This document shows, piece after piece, positions 28,001 through 35,972 of a DNA stretch of 64,000 nt. Every line of letters starts with the position of its first letter. Positions within the stretch are counted from its first letter, which is position 1. The DNA comes from CAYZJV01 sp049310885 (GTDB taxonomy: Bacteria > Spirochaetota > Spirochaetia > Sphaerochaetales > Sphaerochaetaceae). The stretch is taken from the NCBI RefSeq assembly GCF_049310885.1, contig NZ_JBMDYO010000001.1, forward strand, positions 620,001 to 684,000, in the 5' to 3' direction. The translations under genes were made by a program, and so were the position numbers. The notes beneath the pieces were generated by a model that was not told where the DNA came from, made no database searches, and was given only the letters and a program-made list of their open reading frames with translations.

Positions 28001-29596
28001 CATCTGTTTGAAATAGGAAAAGAGAAGATGACTATGTTCATTGAATACTGCCAACCCGGTATCGTTTCCCATGGACCCGATCGCTTCCTGCCCCTGGGCG
28101 GCCATGGGAGTGATGATCGTCTTCAAATCTTCATCTGTATAGCCAAAGAGGACCTGTTTCTCCAACAACTCCTGTTTCTCGATCGATGGAACACCAGAGG
28201 GTGCGAACAAGCCCCGTAATTCTATCCTGCTATCCTTGACCCATCGACGGTAAGGATATTGACGGGATAGTTTTGCCTTAATCACATTGTCGGGAACAAC
28301 GCAATGCCGTTTCAGATCAACGAGAAACATTTTCCCTGGATGTAAACGGCCCTTGACACGTATCTGATCCACAGGTAGGTCAATCACCCCGGTCTCGGAA
28401 GCTAGGATTACCAACCCATCTTGGGTAATCGTATAGCGGGCTGGTCGTAGACCGTTCCTATCAAGAGTCGCCCCTACGTATCGTCCATCCGTGAATACAA
28501 CGGCAGCGGGGCCATCCCATGGTTCCATGAGTATGGAGTGGTATTCGTAAAACGCTCGTTTGTCTGCGCTCATTTGAATCTCAGGAGAGTATGCTTCGGG
28601 AATCATCATCATCATGACATGGGGTACACTCCGGCCAGCGGCGGAAAATAGTTCAAGTACATTGTCGAATACCGCCGAGTCGCTACCCGTATCATCTATG
28701 ATCGGTGTAATGGCTTGCAGATCATCACCAATCAACTTTGAGGACATGAAGCCTTCTCTCGCCCGTTGCCGGTTGACATTCCCTCTGAGCGTGTTGATCT
28801 CTCCATTGTGAGCGATATGTCGAAATGGTTGAGCCAAGCGCCATTGGGGAAGTGTATTGGTGCTGAAACGAGAGTGCACAATACAGAAGGCACTGGAAAA
28901 ATCGGGGTCTGAAAGATCCTGGAAGTATTGGGGGACTTGGTTCCCTGTCAACATACCCTTGTAGACTATAGAGGTGTGGGAAAGACTACATATATAACAT
29001 GCATCGGTCTCTCCGTCTAATGCCTTTATTGCCTTTTCCATCTTTCTCCTTAGAACAAAAAGCTTTCTCTGGACTCCCTCTCCAAGGTTAGTATCAAGTG
29101 AGAGGAAAAATTGCTGTATTGATGGTTCGGTCTCGGCTGCGAACAATCCAAGTATCTCGGAATTTACCGGAACTTCCCTCCAACCAAGCAAGGGAAATCC
29201 CTCATCTTCACTCAATTTTTGTATCAAGTCGACACATCGTTCGACTATACTCCCTGTTTTAGGCAAGAACAACATTCCCACAGCATAGGATTCAATTTCG
29301 GAAGGGAGTAGTTCAGGCACCTTCTTTCGAAGAAAGGAATCGGGGATCTGTACCATCACCCCTGCTCCATCTCCAGTCTTGGCATCGCCACCAACCGCAC
29401 CTCGATGCTCCATATGTTGAAGCACTTCAAGGGCGTTGGAGACAATGGAATGGCGGGCGACCCCGTCTAGATGGGCAATAAATCCCACACCACAGCTATC
29501 GTGGTCGAATTCGGTACGGTAGAGACCATACGACCCGGTTCGTATGGTTTGATTTCGTAATGACGTACAGTTCTTTACTTGTTGTGGTTGTTGCAT
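25007..29596 (-). CDS. gltB: Glutamate synthase (NADPH) large subunit
   Basis: 1529 residues, full length for the alpha subunit. The mature enzyme should begin at Cys35 (DHDSCGVGFIAH) after removal of a 34-residue propeptide; this Cys is the glutaminase nucleophile. Order: class II amidotransferase, central linker, FMN-binding synthase barrel with GEGGEDPSR and ISGQNGGTGASPL, a 3Fe-4S cluster Cys set in CMMVRKCHLNTC, and the C-terminal beta-helix with repeated G-x-x-G turns. It makes two glutamates from glutamine and 2-oxoglutarate. GAGGATCT precedes the ATG, 17 bases after glnN. Confidence 0.97.
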   Translation of the reverse strand: MQQPQQVKNCTSLRNQTIRTGSYGLYRTEFDHDSCGVGFIAHLDGVARHSIVSNALEVLQHMEHRGAVGGDAKTGDGAGVMVQIPDSFLRKKVPELLPSEIESYAVGMLFLPKTGSIVERCVDLIQKLSEDEGFPLLGWREVPVNSEILGLFAAETEPSIQQFFLSLDTNLGEGVQRKLFVLRRKMEKAIKALDGETDACYICSLSHTSIVYKGMLTGNQVPQYFQDLSDPDFSSAFCIVHSRFSTNTLPQWRLAQPFRHIAHNGEINTLRGNVNRQRAREGFMSSKLIGDDLQAITPIIDDTGSDSAVFDNVLELFSAAGRSVPHVMMMMIPEAYSPEIQMSADKRAFYEYHSILMEPWDGPAAVVFTDGRYVGATLDRNGLRPARYTITQDGLVILASETGVIDLPVDQIRVKGRLHPGKMFLVDLKRHCVVPDNVIKAKLSRQYPYRRWVKDSRIELRGLFAPSGVPSIEKQELLEKQVLFGYTDEDLKTIITPMAAQGQEAIGSMGNDTGLAVFNEHSHLLFSYFKQMFAQVTNPPIDPLREQLMMSLESYIENESNPLDIDQRQYRSLKLNHPVLSARDMVRIRNNTHQDLRPVDIDITFAADAEGEVVRMTMDRICREAEFHAQHGSSLIILSDTKAGKGRVPIPSLLAVSGLHQYMLDRKLRGRIGIIIETGEVREVFHYALHLAFGCDAISPYIAFSTVRQLAEEGKLGHLTPEVAADNYVNAVKKGLLKTFSRMGISTLHSFFNTQIFEAVGLGAQIIDSYFQGTISRIGGIGLAELTEDIMHRYHQAFPEKSLPPTLREPGGSYRFRRGSEAHYWSPQAITLLQQATRANDYSLFKQFSTLMDSSYRNNGELRGLLDFIGGKPIDINKVEPVEEITKRFVSAAMSIGSISKEAHETVAIAMNRLGAKSNSGEGGEDPSRTAMLPNGDSIRSRIKQIASGRFGVTTQYLMSADELQIKMAQGAKPGEGGQLPGNKVSPYIAKIRHTVPGVTLISPPPHHDIYSIEDLAQLISDLKKVNPKAEISVKLVSEAGVGTIASGVVKAKAHRVLISGQNGGTGASPLTAIRHAGLPWELGLAETQQALVVNKLREQVIVQVDGHLKTGRDLAIAALLGAEEFGFGTSLLITLGCMMVRKCHLNTCPFGVASQDPELRKLFHGKADFIVNFLRFVAQELREYMAQLGFKKVEEMVGRVDLLTLRPNPERKRTALIQLDAMLRSDHVHLGEPLHYCGKRAPENQTKMDRHIEHRLQLFWANPKPKTINLSVANTDRTVGAALGGKIVSYFGNEGLPDGALNLNFEGSAGQSFGAFITPGLALRLQGEANDYLGKGLSGGSIVLLPPDNARFRSDRNIICGNVALYGATSGKVFISGMAGERFAVRNSGATAVVEGLGDHGCEYMTGGTVVVLGFTGKNFAAGMSGGVAYVYDPTEMFDTRCNLDMVELEGVWDREDRSTLKNLIEQHAQLTASRVAMNILDDWKAQYPLFVKVVPIEYRKVLERMKLNEYRDDETISATEEVYHGKA

Positions 29597-29613
29597 AGAT
29601 CCTCACATGGCTT

Positions 29614-31737
29614 TCAAAGGTGGAATAACATATCTTCGTAGGAAGGATAGGGCCAATACGATTTCTCTGTCAGACGTTCGAGTTCATCAACATGGCTTCG
29701 CAAAATCTCCATTACTGGTACCACCTTCCCATGATAGTATCTAGCTTCCTCCAAAGCGTCTCCTTTTGTTTCCAACACATCTACAAGAGTCTGTTCCAAG
29801 GATTCCAATGCATCTAACGCAGATTCGATATGATCGAAAAGATTTTGAGCCAGAGTCTTCTGCGAACGAGGAGTCATACCGAAAGACATTTGAGCTTCCA
29901 TTGTAGACAAAAGGTCCTTTAGATACCGGTTTGCTGCTGGAATAGCCCTCCGTTTCGCCATTTCAACCATAAGGCCAGCCTCAATATGCAGTTGTCCGGA
30001 GTACGTTTCCAGATAGATCTCTTTCCTGGAATGTAGTTCGGCAGCGGTGAAAACCCCATGTTTCCCAAACAATTTGGTATACTCAGGATCATCCAAATGT
30101 GACAAAGCCTCTACGGTATTCGTGAGATTTGGTAACCCCCGATTAGAGGCGATTTCTAGCCAATCGGGTGCATAACCATTGCCATTGAATATGATTCGCT
30201 TATGACTGGTATAGAATTCTTTTATGATATGCTTGACTTCGGTCAGCGTATCATCGGCTTGTTCTAATCTTGTCGCGACTTCAGAGAGAACCTCAGCAAC
30301 CGCTACATTCAGCATCGTATTGGGACTGGCAAGCGATTGGGAACTTCCTACCATCCGGAACTCAAACTTATTACCAGTGAAAGCAAAGGGGGAAGTACGG
30401 TTACGGTCGGTATCATCCATAGGGAAAGTCGGAATTGTCGTTAACCCTAATTCTACCAACTTTCCATCCCTTTTCACTAACGGACGGTCCTCTGCGATAC
30501 AGTCGAGGATTTCTGTGAGCGTATTGCCAAGATATAGGGAAATTACTGCAGGAGGAGCTTCATTCGCACCTAGTCGGTGATCATTTCCACTTGTAGCTGC
30601 CGACAACCTCAGTAATGTGCCATAGGTATCGACAGCCTTGATGACCGATGTGAGAAAGAGGAGGAATTGTACATTTTCCCCTGGGCTATCGCCAGGACCG
30701 AGGAGATTTTGACCATCATCGGTACCGATAGACCAGTTGTTGTGTTTTCCAGATCCATTGACACCAGCAAATGGTTTTTCATGGAGCAATGCAACCAATC
30801 CGTGATGGCGGGCTACATTCTTTATAACCTCCATGAGCAACTGATTGGTATCGGTGGAGATATTGGCCGATTCGTAGATAGTCGCAATCTCAAATTGGTT
30901 GGGTGCTACTTCATTGTGCTGGGTCTTGGCTGATATACCGAGTTTCCAAAGTTCGTAGTTAAGTTCTTTCATGAACAACCCGATCCTCTCCTTGATTGCC
31001 CCAAAATAGTGGTCATCCATCTCCTGTCCCTTGGCACTCATCGTTCCAAAAACAGTCCTACCACTCAGTCTGAGATCAGGCCGTTGATCATAGAATTTTT
31101 CATCGATTAGGAAATATTCCTGTTCAGGTCCCACATTAGTGAAAATACGGGTACAGGTGGTATTGCCAAGAGCACGAATCACCCGTAAGGCCTCTTTATT
31201 GATTGCAGACATAGACCGCAAAAGGGGCACTTTTTTATCCAACGCTTCCCCTGTATAGGAGATGAAAGCCGTAGGTATCGTCAAAGTTTTAACACCTTGC
31301 AGATCCTTAACCACTGCTGGAGAACTGGTATCCCAAGCGGTGTATCCCCGTGCTTCGAATGTAGCTCTAAGTCCTCCATTCGGAAAAGATGAAGCATCGG
31401 GTTCACCCTGTATCAACTCCTTCCCGGAGAACTCCAACAGTACCGAACCATCCGGTCGAGGAGAGATGAAAGAGTCGTGTTTTTCCGCTGTCAATCCAGT
31501 AAGAGGTTGGAACCAATGGGTAAAATGGGTAGCACCCCGCTCTATAGCCCAATCCTTCATAGCATTGGCGACGACCTCGGCAACTTGTGTAGATAATTTC
31601 TTGGACCCAGCTTGAACAGCCTTCAATTCATGGTAGACATTCCCTGGGAGTCGTTCCCGCATGACAGCATCACTGAAACAGTTTTCTCCGTAGACCTCCA
31701 TCAACGAGGTTTTTGTGTAGTCGATACATTCGGACAT
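29614..31737 (-). CDS. glnN: Glutamine synthetase type III
   Basis: 707 residues, the large dodecameric GSIII form. Visible are the N-terminal GSIII region (HFTHWFQPLTGLTAEKHDSF), GPEQEYFLID at the metal site and GVNGSGKHNNWSIG with the ATP/ammonium-site residues. It makes glutamine from glutamate, ammonia and ATP. GSIII is frequent in Bacteroidetes, cyanobacteria and some spirochaetes. It is the first gene of an operon with gltB and gltD, so the whole GS-GOGAT cycle is made from one sigma54 promoter at 31773-31788 with two upstream palindromes. Confidence 0.95.
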   Translation of the reverse strand: MSECIDYTKTSLMEVYGENCFSDAVMRERLPGNVYHELKAVQAGSKKLSTQVAEVVANAMKDWAIERGATHFTHWFQPLTGLTAEKHDSFISPRPDGSVLLEFSGKELIQGEPDASSFPNGGLRATFEARGYTAWDTSSPAVVKDLQGVKTLTIPTAFISYTGEALDKKVPLLRSMSAINKEALRVIRALGNTTCTRIFTNVGPEQEYFLIDEKFYDQRPDLRLSGRTVFGTMSAKGQEMDDHYFGAIKERIGLFMKELNYELWKLGISAKTQHNEVAPNQFEIATIYESANISTDTNQLLMEVIKNVARHHGLVALLHEKPFAGVNGSGKHNNWSIGTDDGQNLLGPGDSPGENVQFLLFLTSVIKAVDTYGTLLRLSAATSGNDHRLGANEAPPAVISLYLGNTLTEILDCIAEDRPLVKRDGKLVELGLTTIPTFPMDDTDRNRTSPFAFTGNKFEFRMVGSSQSLASPNTMLNVAVAEVLSEVATRLEQADDTLTEVKHIIKEFYTSHKRIIFNGNGYAPDWLEIASNRGLPNLTNTVEALSHLDDPEYTKLFGKHGVFTAAELHSRKEIYLETYSGQLHIEAGLMVEMAKRRAIPAANRYLKDLLSTMEAQMSFGMTPRSQKTLAQNLFDHIESALDALESLEQTLVDVLETKGDALEEARYYHGKVVPVMEILRSHVDELERLTEKSYWPYPSYEDMLFHL

Positions 31738-31772
31738 GGCGTTCTTCTCCTATACGTAGTTTCATAAGAGAT

Positions 31773-31788
31773 TGCAATATCCGTGCCA
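31773..31788 (-). promoter_or_regulatory. Sigma54 promoter of glnN-gltBD
   Basis: Minus strand reads TGGCACGGATATTGCA, a perfect match to TGGCACG-N4-TTGCA (GG at -24, GC at -12). The predicted start near 31760 leaves a leader of about 23 bases. Confidence 0.9.
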
Positions 31789-31854
31789 AGATATGTAATA
31801 TATTTTATGGCAAATAATTGTTATAGAAACTCATAATTTGGGGCCTCATGACAA

Positions 31855-31870
31855 CCTACAATTATGTAGG
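31855..31870. promoter_or_regulatory. Upstream activator palindrome 1 of glnN
   Basis: CCTACAATTATGTAGG, perfect 16-bp palindrome about 75 bp upstream of the -24 element of the glnN sigma54 promoter. One of four CCTAC-N6-GTAGG sites in this nitrogen island; likely bound by the adjacent sigma54 activator. Confidence 0.7.
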
Positions 31871-31885
31871 AATGAAGCCCCAAAA

Positions 31886-31901
31886 CCTACCAATATGTAG
31901 G
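31886..31901. promoter_or_regulatory. Upstream activator palindrome 2 of glnN
   Basis: CCTACCAATATGTAGG, one mismatch from perfect symmetry, 31 bp from site 1 (about three helical turns) and just downstream of the glnK stop codon. Confidence 0.68.
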
Positions 31902-31903
31902 AA

Positions 31904-32245
31904 CTATCCGATAGCACGTTCCCCAGTATCCCTATTCCTTATACGGATACATTCCTCTATTGAGAGAATGAAGATCTTGCCATCACCGATCGTATCAGTA
32001 CCAGCTCCAGTGAGGATCGCTTCAATAGTAGATTCGGTAAAATCTTCATTCACCGCAATCTCTATTCTCAGTTTCTTCAGAAGATTCACCTCTACATCGA
32101 CACCACGATACATTTCTGTGTATCCCTTCTGTTGTCCACATCCTAGGGCATTCGTTACAGAAATCTTGAAGATTTCACGTTTATACAACTCCTGCTTCAC
32201 AGCATTGAGTTTTTCCGGTTGGATATATGCGATTATGAGTTTCAT
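31904..32245 (-). CDS. glnK: P-II family nitrogen regulatory protein
   Basis: 113 residues, the usual P-II size. MKLIIAYIQPEKLNAVKQEL at the start, T-loop CGQQKGYTEMYRG with the tyrosine that is uridylylated in enteric P-II, and C-terminal TGAGTDTIGDGKIFIL. Trimeric sensor of 2-oxoglutarate and ATP/ADP; next to amtB it normally binds and closes the ammonium channel. ATG 32245 follows AGAAGGAG and lies 13 bases after amtB; the open frame reaches back into amtB but has no other credible start. Ends just before the glnN control region. Confidence 0.93.
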   Translation of the reverse strand: MKLIIAYIQPEKLNAVKQELYKREIFKISVTNALGCGQQKGYTEMYRGVDVEVNLLKKLRIEIAVNEDFTESTIEAILTGAGTDTIGDGKIFILSIEECIRIRNRDTGERAIG

Positions 32246-32258
32246 GGAGTTCTCCTTC

Positions 32259-33584
32259 TTACATTGTCGTGAAAATCTGAAAACCACTGTACGATTCGGC
32301 ACTATGTTCCGACAAATCCAATCCTGCCAGTTCTTCACGCTGCTCAACCCGAAGTCCGATCGTCCTATTGATAGCATAGAATAATAACCCGGTTGTCAGC
32401 AGCACCCAACAGCCTACCGCCAAGGCACCCAAAGCTTGGATACCAAGCTGTGAGAACCCTCCTCCATAGAAGAGACCTCTGATATCGTCTGTAGCCCCGA
32501 AAAGTCCAACCGCGAGAGTTCCCCAAACTCCACAGACGCCATGGACACTGATAGCTCCCACAGGATCATCTATATGGAGTTTTTTATCTATGAACTCTAC
32601 CGAAAAAACTACGAGAAGCCCGGCAACCAACCCAATAAGGATTGCCCCTAATGGTGTAACTACAGCTGTTGGAGCGGTGATTCCGACCAAACCTGCCAAA
32701 GCTCCGTTCAAAGACATGCTTACATCTGGTTTCTTGAATTTGATCCATGATACCACCATTGCACCTATGGCACCGCTAGAGGCTCCTAAGGTGGTCGTGA
32801 CAGCAACAACTGCCATAGTCGCATCCGTACCACTCAAAGTGGATCCGGCATTGAATCCATACCAACCGAACCAAAGGATGAATACACCCAAGCTTGCTAG
32901 GGGAAGGTTATGCCCTAGGATTGCCTTCGATGAGACTTTACCGCCAATAGAGACATACTTACCTATTCGGGGGCCTAGGACTATGGCACCCATCAAAGCC
33001 GCCCAGCCTCCTACAGAATGAACAACGGTAGATCCTGCAAAATCATGGAATCCCAGTGAAGCCAACCATCCACCACCCCAGATCCAGTGTCCAGAAACCG
33101 GGTAGATTAGGCCTGAGATGATAATACTGTACAAAAGATAGCCACTGAATCTTGTCCGTTCGGCCATGGCGCCTGAAACAATTGTAGCTGCCGTCGCTGC
33201 AAAGACAACTTGGAACATCCAATCCCTATACAACAAGGAATCTGCACCACGAATAAGAAATTGGGAGAACCCAAACAGACCATTGACGGAATTCCCATAC
33301 ATCAGTGCCCAGCCGATAGCCCAGAACATGAGCGATCCTGCACAGAAATCCATAAGGTTCTTCATGATGATATTCCCCGCATTCTTTGCACGGGTCAGTC
33401 CCAATTCCACCATAGCGAATCCAGCCTGCATGAAAAAAACCAAAGCAGCTGACAGTAAAAGCCAAATCATGTCCAATGACTGCTGGTGGATAGCTACAGT
33501 AGCAGTAATGTCCGATGCAAATATCGATCCAGACCCTCCTACCACAAATAACATGATCCATAGATACTTTTTGCGCTTCATCAT
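32259..33584 (-). CDS. amtB: Ammonium transporter
   Basis: 441 residues. A signal peptide (MMKRKKYLWIMLF through GSIFAS) precedes 11 membrane spans. The Amt signature FHDFAGSTVVHSVGG carries the ammonium-site Asp and first pore His; ISVHGVCGVWGT carries the second pore His. AGGAG lies 4 bases before the first of two tandem ATG codons and 7 bases before the second (33581), so either may be used. Operon amtB-glnK, driven by a sigma54 promoter at 33617-33632 and two upstream palindromes. Confidence 0.95.
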   Translation of the reverse strand: MMKRKKYLWIMLFVVGGSGSIFASDITATVAIHQQSLDMIWLLLSAALVFFMQAGFAMVELGLTRAKNAGNIIMKNLMDFCAGSLMFWAIGWALMYGNSVNGLFGFSQFLIRGADSLLYRDWMFQVVFAATAATIVSGAMAERTRFSGYLLYSIIISGLIYPVSGHWIWGGGWLASLGFHDFAGSTVVHSVGGWAALMGAIVLGPRIGKYVSIGGKVSSKAILGHNLPLASLGVFILWFGWYGFNAGSTLSGTDATMAVVAVTTTLGASSGAIGAMVVSWIKFKKPDVSMSLNGALAGLVGITAPTAVVTPLGAILIGLVAGLLVVFSVEFIDKKLHIDDPVGAISVHGVCGVWGTLAVGLFGATDDIRGLFYGGGFSQLGIQALGALAVGCWVLLTTGLLFYAINRTIGLRVEQREELAGLDLSEHSAESYSGFQIFTTM

Positions 33585-33616
33585 CCAACTCCTGTTTATT
33601 ATGATAGCTCAGGCGA

Positions 33617-33632
33617 TGCAGATGTCGTGCCA
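33617..33632 (-). promoter_or_regulatory. Sigma54 promoter of amtB-glnK
   Basis: Minus strand reads TGGCACGACATCTGCA: GG and GC are 10 bases apart and only one base differs from TGGCACG-N4-TTGCA. Predicted start near 33605, about 20 bases before amtB. Confidence 0.87.
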
Positions 33633-33660
33633 ATTGTTCCAACTAGTTTGGAATTCGGAG

Positions 33661-33720
33661 AATTTTTAATAATTATTTGTTTTAATTATATATATTTATA
33701 AATTTCTATTATATGTATAT
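33661..33720. other. Very AT-rich spacer between amtB promoter and activator sites
   Basis: Almost pure A/T over 60 bases (repeated TTAAT and TATAT steps), unlike the surroundings. It lies between the sigma54 promoter and the two CCTAC-N6-GTAGG sites, where a flexible or bent stretch would help DNA looping. No gene is seen here. Confidence 0.5.
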
Positions 33721-33757
33721 GGAGTTAAGGATGAGCTCATGACTAAGAATTGAGTGT

Positions 33758-33773
33758 CCTACATAATGGTAGG
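33758..33773. promoter_or_regulatory. Upstream activator palindrome 1 of amtB
   Basis: CCTACATAATGGTAGG, arms CCTAC/GTAGG perfect, centre about 133 bp upstream of the -24 element. Confidence 0.68.
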
Positions 33774-33787
33774 ATTTCCGTTTTAAC

Positions 33788-33803
33788 CATACATAATGGT
33801 AGG
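33788..33803. promoter_or_regulatory. Upstream activator palindrome 2 of amtB
   Basis: CATACATAATGGTAGG, identical to site 1 except one base, 30 bp away (about three helical turns), just after the end of the sigma54 activator gene. Confidence 0.62.
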
Positions 33804-33836
33804 TAATCTTCAATCCAACAAGAGTAAGCATACTGC

Positions 33837-35381
33837 TCATTTGAGCTTATATCTATCGGGGTTCAAGCCATATTTGTCTATGCGCAGTCCCATGATCCTC
33901 TCACTCACACCCAATTCCCGTGCTGCCTGGGCACGGTTGCCCATTGCATGTTTGAGCGCATCGGCAATGAGTTCTTTTTCCAGATTATCCAACTCGTGTT
34001 GCAATGTAGAGCTGAATTTCGTATTGGAAGATTCTGCCGATTGGAGACTGGGAGGAAGATGGTATGCATGGATCACGTCATCTTTGCTGAGGATAACAGC
34101 ACGTTCGATACAATTCTCCAGTTCCCTGACGTTCCCGGGCCAATGGTACATCATAAGCAAGTCTATTGCGTTACTTGAGATTCTTTTTATGGAGAAGTGG
34201 TTCTTCTTGTTATACTTCTCGATGAAATGGTCACAAAGAAGCAGGATATCGGATTTCCGTTCCCGCAAAGGTGGAATATGAAGAGGAAATACATTCAGTC
34301 GATAGTAGAGGTCCTCCCTAAATCTTCCACTCTGCATCTCCTCTTCCAGATTCCTATTTGTTGCAGCTATGATACGGACATCGACTTTTATGGTCCTAAC
34401 ACCACCTACCCGTTCAAATTCTTGTTCTTGGACAGCCCTAAGCAATTTTACCTGCATCTTAGGAGAAAGCTCTCCCACTTCATCCAAGAAAAGCGTTCCC
34501 TGATCGGCGAGCTCGAACCTACCTTTACGTAGAGAGTGTGCCCCAGTGAAGGCTCCTTTCTCGTGTCCGAAGAGTTCACTCTCAATGACTCCTTCGGGCA
34601 ACGCAGCACAGTTTACCTTTATGAATGGCTTCTTCGCCCTGAGGCTGTTGTCATGGATCTCCTGAGCAACTAATTCTTTTCCCGTACCACTCTCCCCACG
34701 AATCAACACCGTGGCCTCACTCTTAGAGACTTGGGCTACGAGATCGAACAGTTCCTGCATTACTTGGGAACGTCCTATGATTCTTTCCGGGATAAGTCGT
34801 TCCTGAAGTTCCTTCTTCAATCTCGCATTCTCAGCTACAAGACGTTCTTTCTCTTCCCGCAATTCTTGGCGGATCTTCACTGCACGAGCTATCATGGATG
34901 CTATGATGGAGAGAAGCTTGAGATAATGGGAGAGATCATCTGAAGGAACTTCAATAAAGGTGATGTTCAACGTTCCAATAGTGGTCTTGTCACTTTTTAC
35001 AGGTACGCTAATGAAGGAAATCTGCTGATTCTTCTCTATGAAACCAGTCTCTGCCCCTGTCTTGTTCATATACCTGCTATCTTTTGAAATATCTGGAATG
35101 ACAATACATTCTCCAGTCTTCACTACTTGACCGGTTATGCCCTCGCCGAGTTGATACCGACCCAATTTCTTTTGTGTATCGGTCAACCCATATGCAGATT
35201 CAATCAGAATCTCATTCTTATCCCTATTGATGAGTGTAATTGCACCACGGACGACAGGAGTGTGGGCTGCCAGAGAGTCGAGAATAGGATGGAGGATCTT
35301 TTTGAGATCGTCTGTCTCATCGAGGATTTTGCTGATTTCACAGAGTACCTGGAGCGTATCAGCCTTTTTCATGACGCACAT
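33837..35381 (-). CDS. NifA/NtrC-type sigma54-dependent transcriptional activator
   Basis: 514 residues. GAF domain at about 20-165 (LGEGITGQVVKTGE, FISVPV), a coiled coil at about 170-200, AAA+ domain at about 215-435 with Walker A GESGTGKE, the sigma54-contact loop GAFTGA and RLNVFPLHIPPLRER, then a Fis-type helix-turn-helix (NRAQAARELGVSERIMGLRI) at the C-terminus. There is no response-regulator receiver domain, so input should come through the GAF domain, as in NifA. Located directly upstream of amtB-glnK and glnN-gltBD, whose promoters are sigma54 type, it is the obvious activator of both. nif genes are not seen here, so the name nifA is not used. Start ATG 35381 or 35372; neither has a strong ribosome site. 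Confidence 0.92.
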   Translation of the reverse strand: MCVMKKADTLQVLCEISKILDETDDLKKILHPILDSLAAHTPVVRGAITLINRDKNEILIESAYGLTDTQKKLGRYQLGEGITGQVVKTGECIVIPDISKDSRYMNKTGAETGFIEKNQQISFISVPVKSDKTTIGTLNITFIEVPSDDLSHYLKLLSIIASMIARAVKIRQELREEKERLVAENARLKKELQERLIPERIIGRSQVMQELFDLVAQVSKSEATVLIRGESGTGKELVAQEIHDNSLRAKKPFIKVNCAALPEGVIESELFGHEKGAFTGAHSLRKGRFELADQGTLFLDEVGELSPKMQVKLLRAVQEQEFERVGGVRTIKVDVRIIAATNRNLEEEMQSGRFREDLYYRLNVFPLHIPPLRERKSDILLLCDHFIEKYNKKNHFSIKRISSNAIDLLMMYHWPGNVRELENCIERAVILSKDDVIHAYHLPPSLQSAESSNTKFSSTLQHELDNLEKELIADALKHAMGNRAQAARELGVSERIMGLRIDKYGLNPDRYKLK

Positions 35382-35415
35382 GGTATGGTCATGTCAAATA
35401 TTATTCAAGTACTCT

Positions 35416-35727
35416 TCAGACAAATTTCACAGCAGTGCCATACACCAATATCTCTGCGGCACCTTGAGCTACGTTGCTTGTGGCATAGCGGATATTGATC
35501 ACCGCGTCGGCTCCAAGACCATCAGCTTCATCGACCATCCGCTTGGTGGCGATTGAACGCGCTTCATCCAACATCTCTCCATAACCGGTAAGTTCACCAC
35601 CCACAATCGTCTTCAATCCTGCAAGAATGTCCTGGCCGAGGTGTTTTGCCCTGATAGTCGACCCTTTTACGATACCTAAAGTTTCAAGTTCCTTACCGGA
35701 AATAAAATCAGTATTTACCAAAATCAT
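35416..35727 (-). CDS. YbjQ/UPF0145 family protein
   Basis: 103 residues matching the YbjQ family (GLKTIVGGELTGYGEMLDEAR, ADAVINIRYATSNV). Members form small pentameric rings; the function is unknown. ATG 35727 follows AGGAGGAACGTG; a GTG one codon earlier is possible. Its 5' end overlaps the small membrane-protein gene by 20 bases, so the two are likely an operon. Confidence 0.88.
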   Translation of the reverse strand: MILVNTDFISGKELETLGIVKGSTIRAKHLGQDILAGLKTIVGGELTGYGEMLDEARSIATKRMVDEADGLGADAVINIRYATSNVAQGAAEILVYGTAVKFV

Positions 35728-35926
35728 CACGTTCCTCCTCTTCCAACTCTCTGCTTCTCTGTACTAATACATACCCCATGGCAACCACTAACGCTAGCAC
35801 CACCAACGCAATCAATACCTTGAGTACCATAGGAAGTGGAAGATACAAAAAAATTGCAGCATACCCGATCACTGCAGCCAATGTAAGGAATGCGAACAGT
35901 ATAGGGGCAATCATCGTTTTTCTCAT
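35708..35926 (-). CDS. Small two-span membrane protein
   Basis: About 72 residues: two hydrophobic spans (MIAPILFAFLTLAAVIGYAA and a second rich in V, L and A) followed by a charged tail RSRELEEEERDDFGKY. No family recognised. The downstream YbjQ-family gene overlaps its end. A TATACT -10 lies only 6 bases before the ATG at 35926, so the message may be leaderless; ATG 35914 (MIAPILF) would leave a 12-base leader. A longer frame begins at 35962 upstream of that promoter and is unlikely. Confidence 0.6.
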   Translation of the reverse strand: MRKTMIAPILFAFLTLAAVIGYAAIFLYLPLPMVLKVLIALVVLALVVAMGYVLVQRSRELEEEERDDFGKY

Positions 35927-35972
35927 AGATTGAGTATAGCGTGTTTTTGCGAATTTGTGCATGTTAAATTAT

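Noticed and set aside
27704..28219. 171-codon plus-strand frame opposite gltB
   Set aside because: It is antisense to conserved gltB coding sequence, has no ribosome site and its product has no recognisable features.
31904..32377. 157-residue version of the P-II protein
   Set aside because: The extra N-terminus is amtB sequence in another frame; AGAAGGAG and the P-II start MKLIIAY fix the start at 32245.
33166..33669. 167-codon plus-strand frame opposite amtB
   Set aside because: Mirror frame of the hydrophobic amtB gene; it would also run across the sigma54 promoter.
31855..33803. The CCTAC palindromes as enteric NtrC or NifA TGT-N10-ACA sites
   Set aside because: The arms CCTAC/GTAGG with a 6-bp centre fit neither consensus, so they are reported as a distinct motif.
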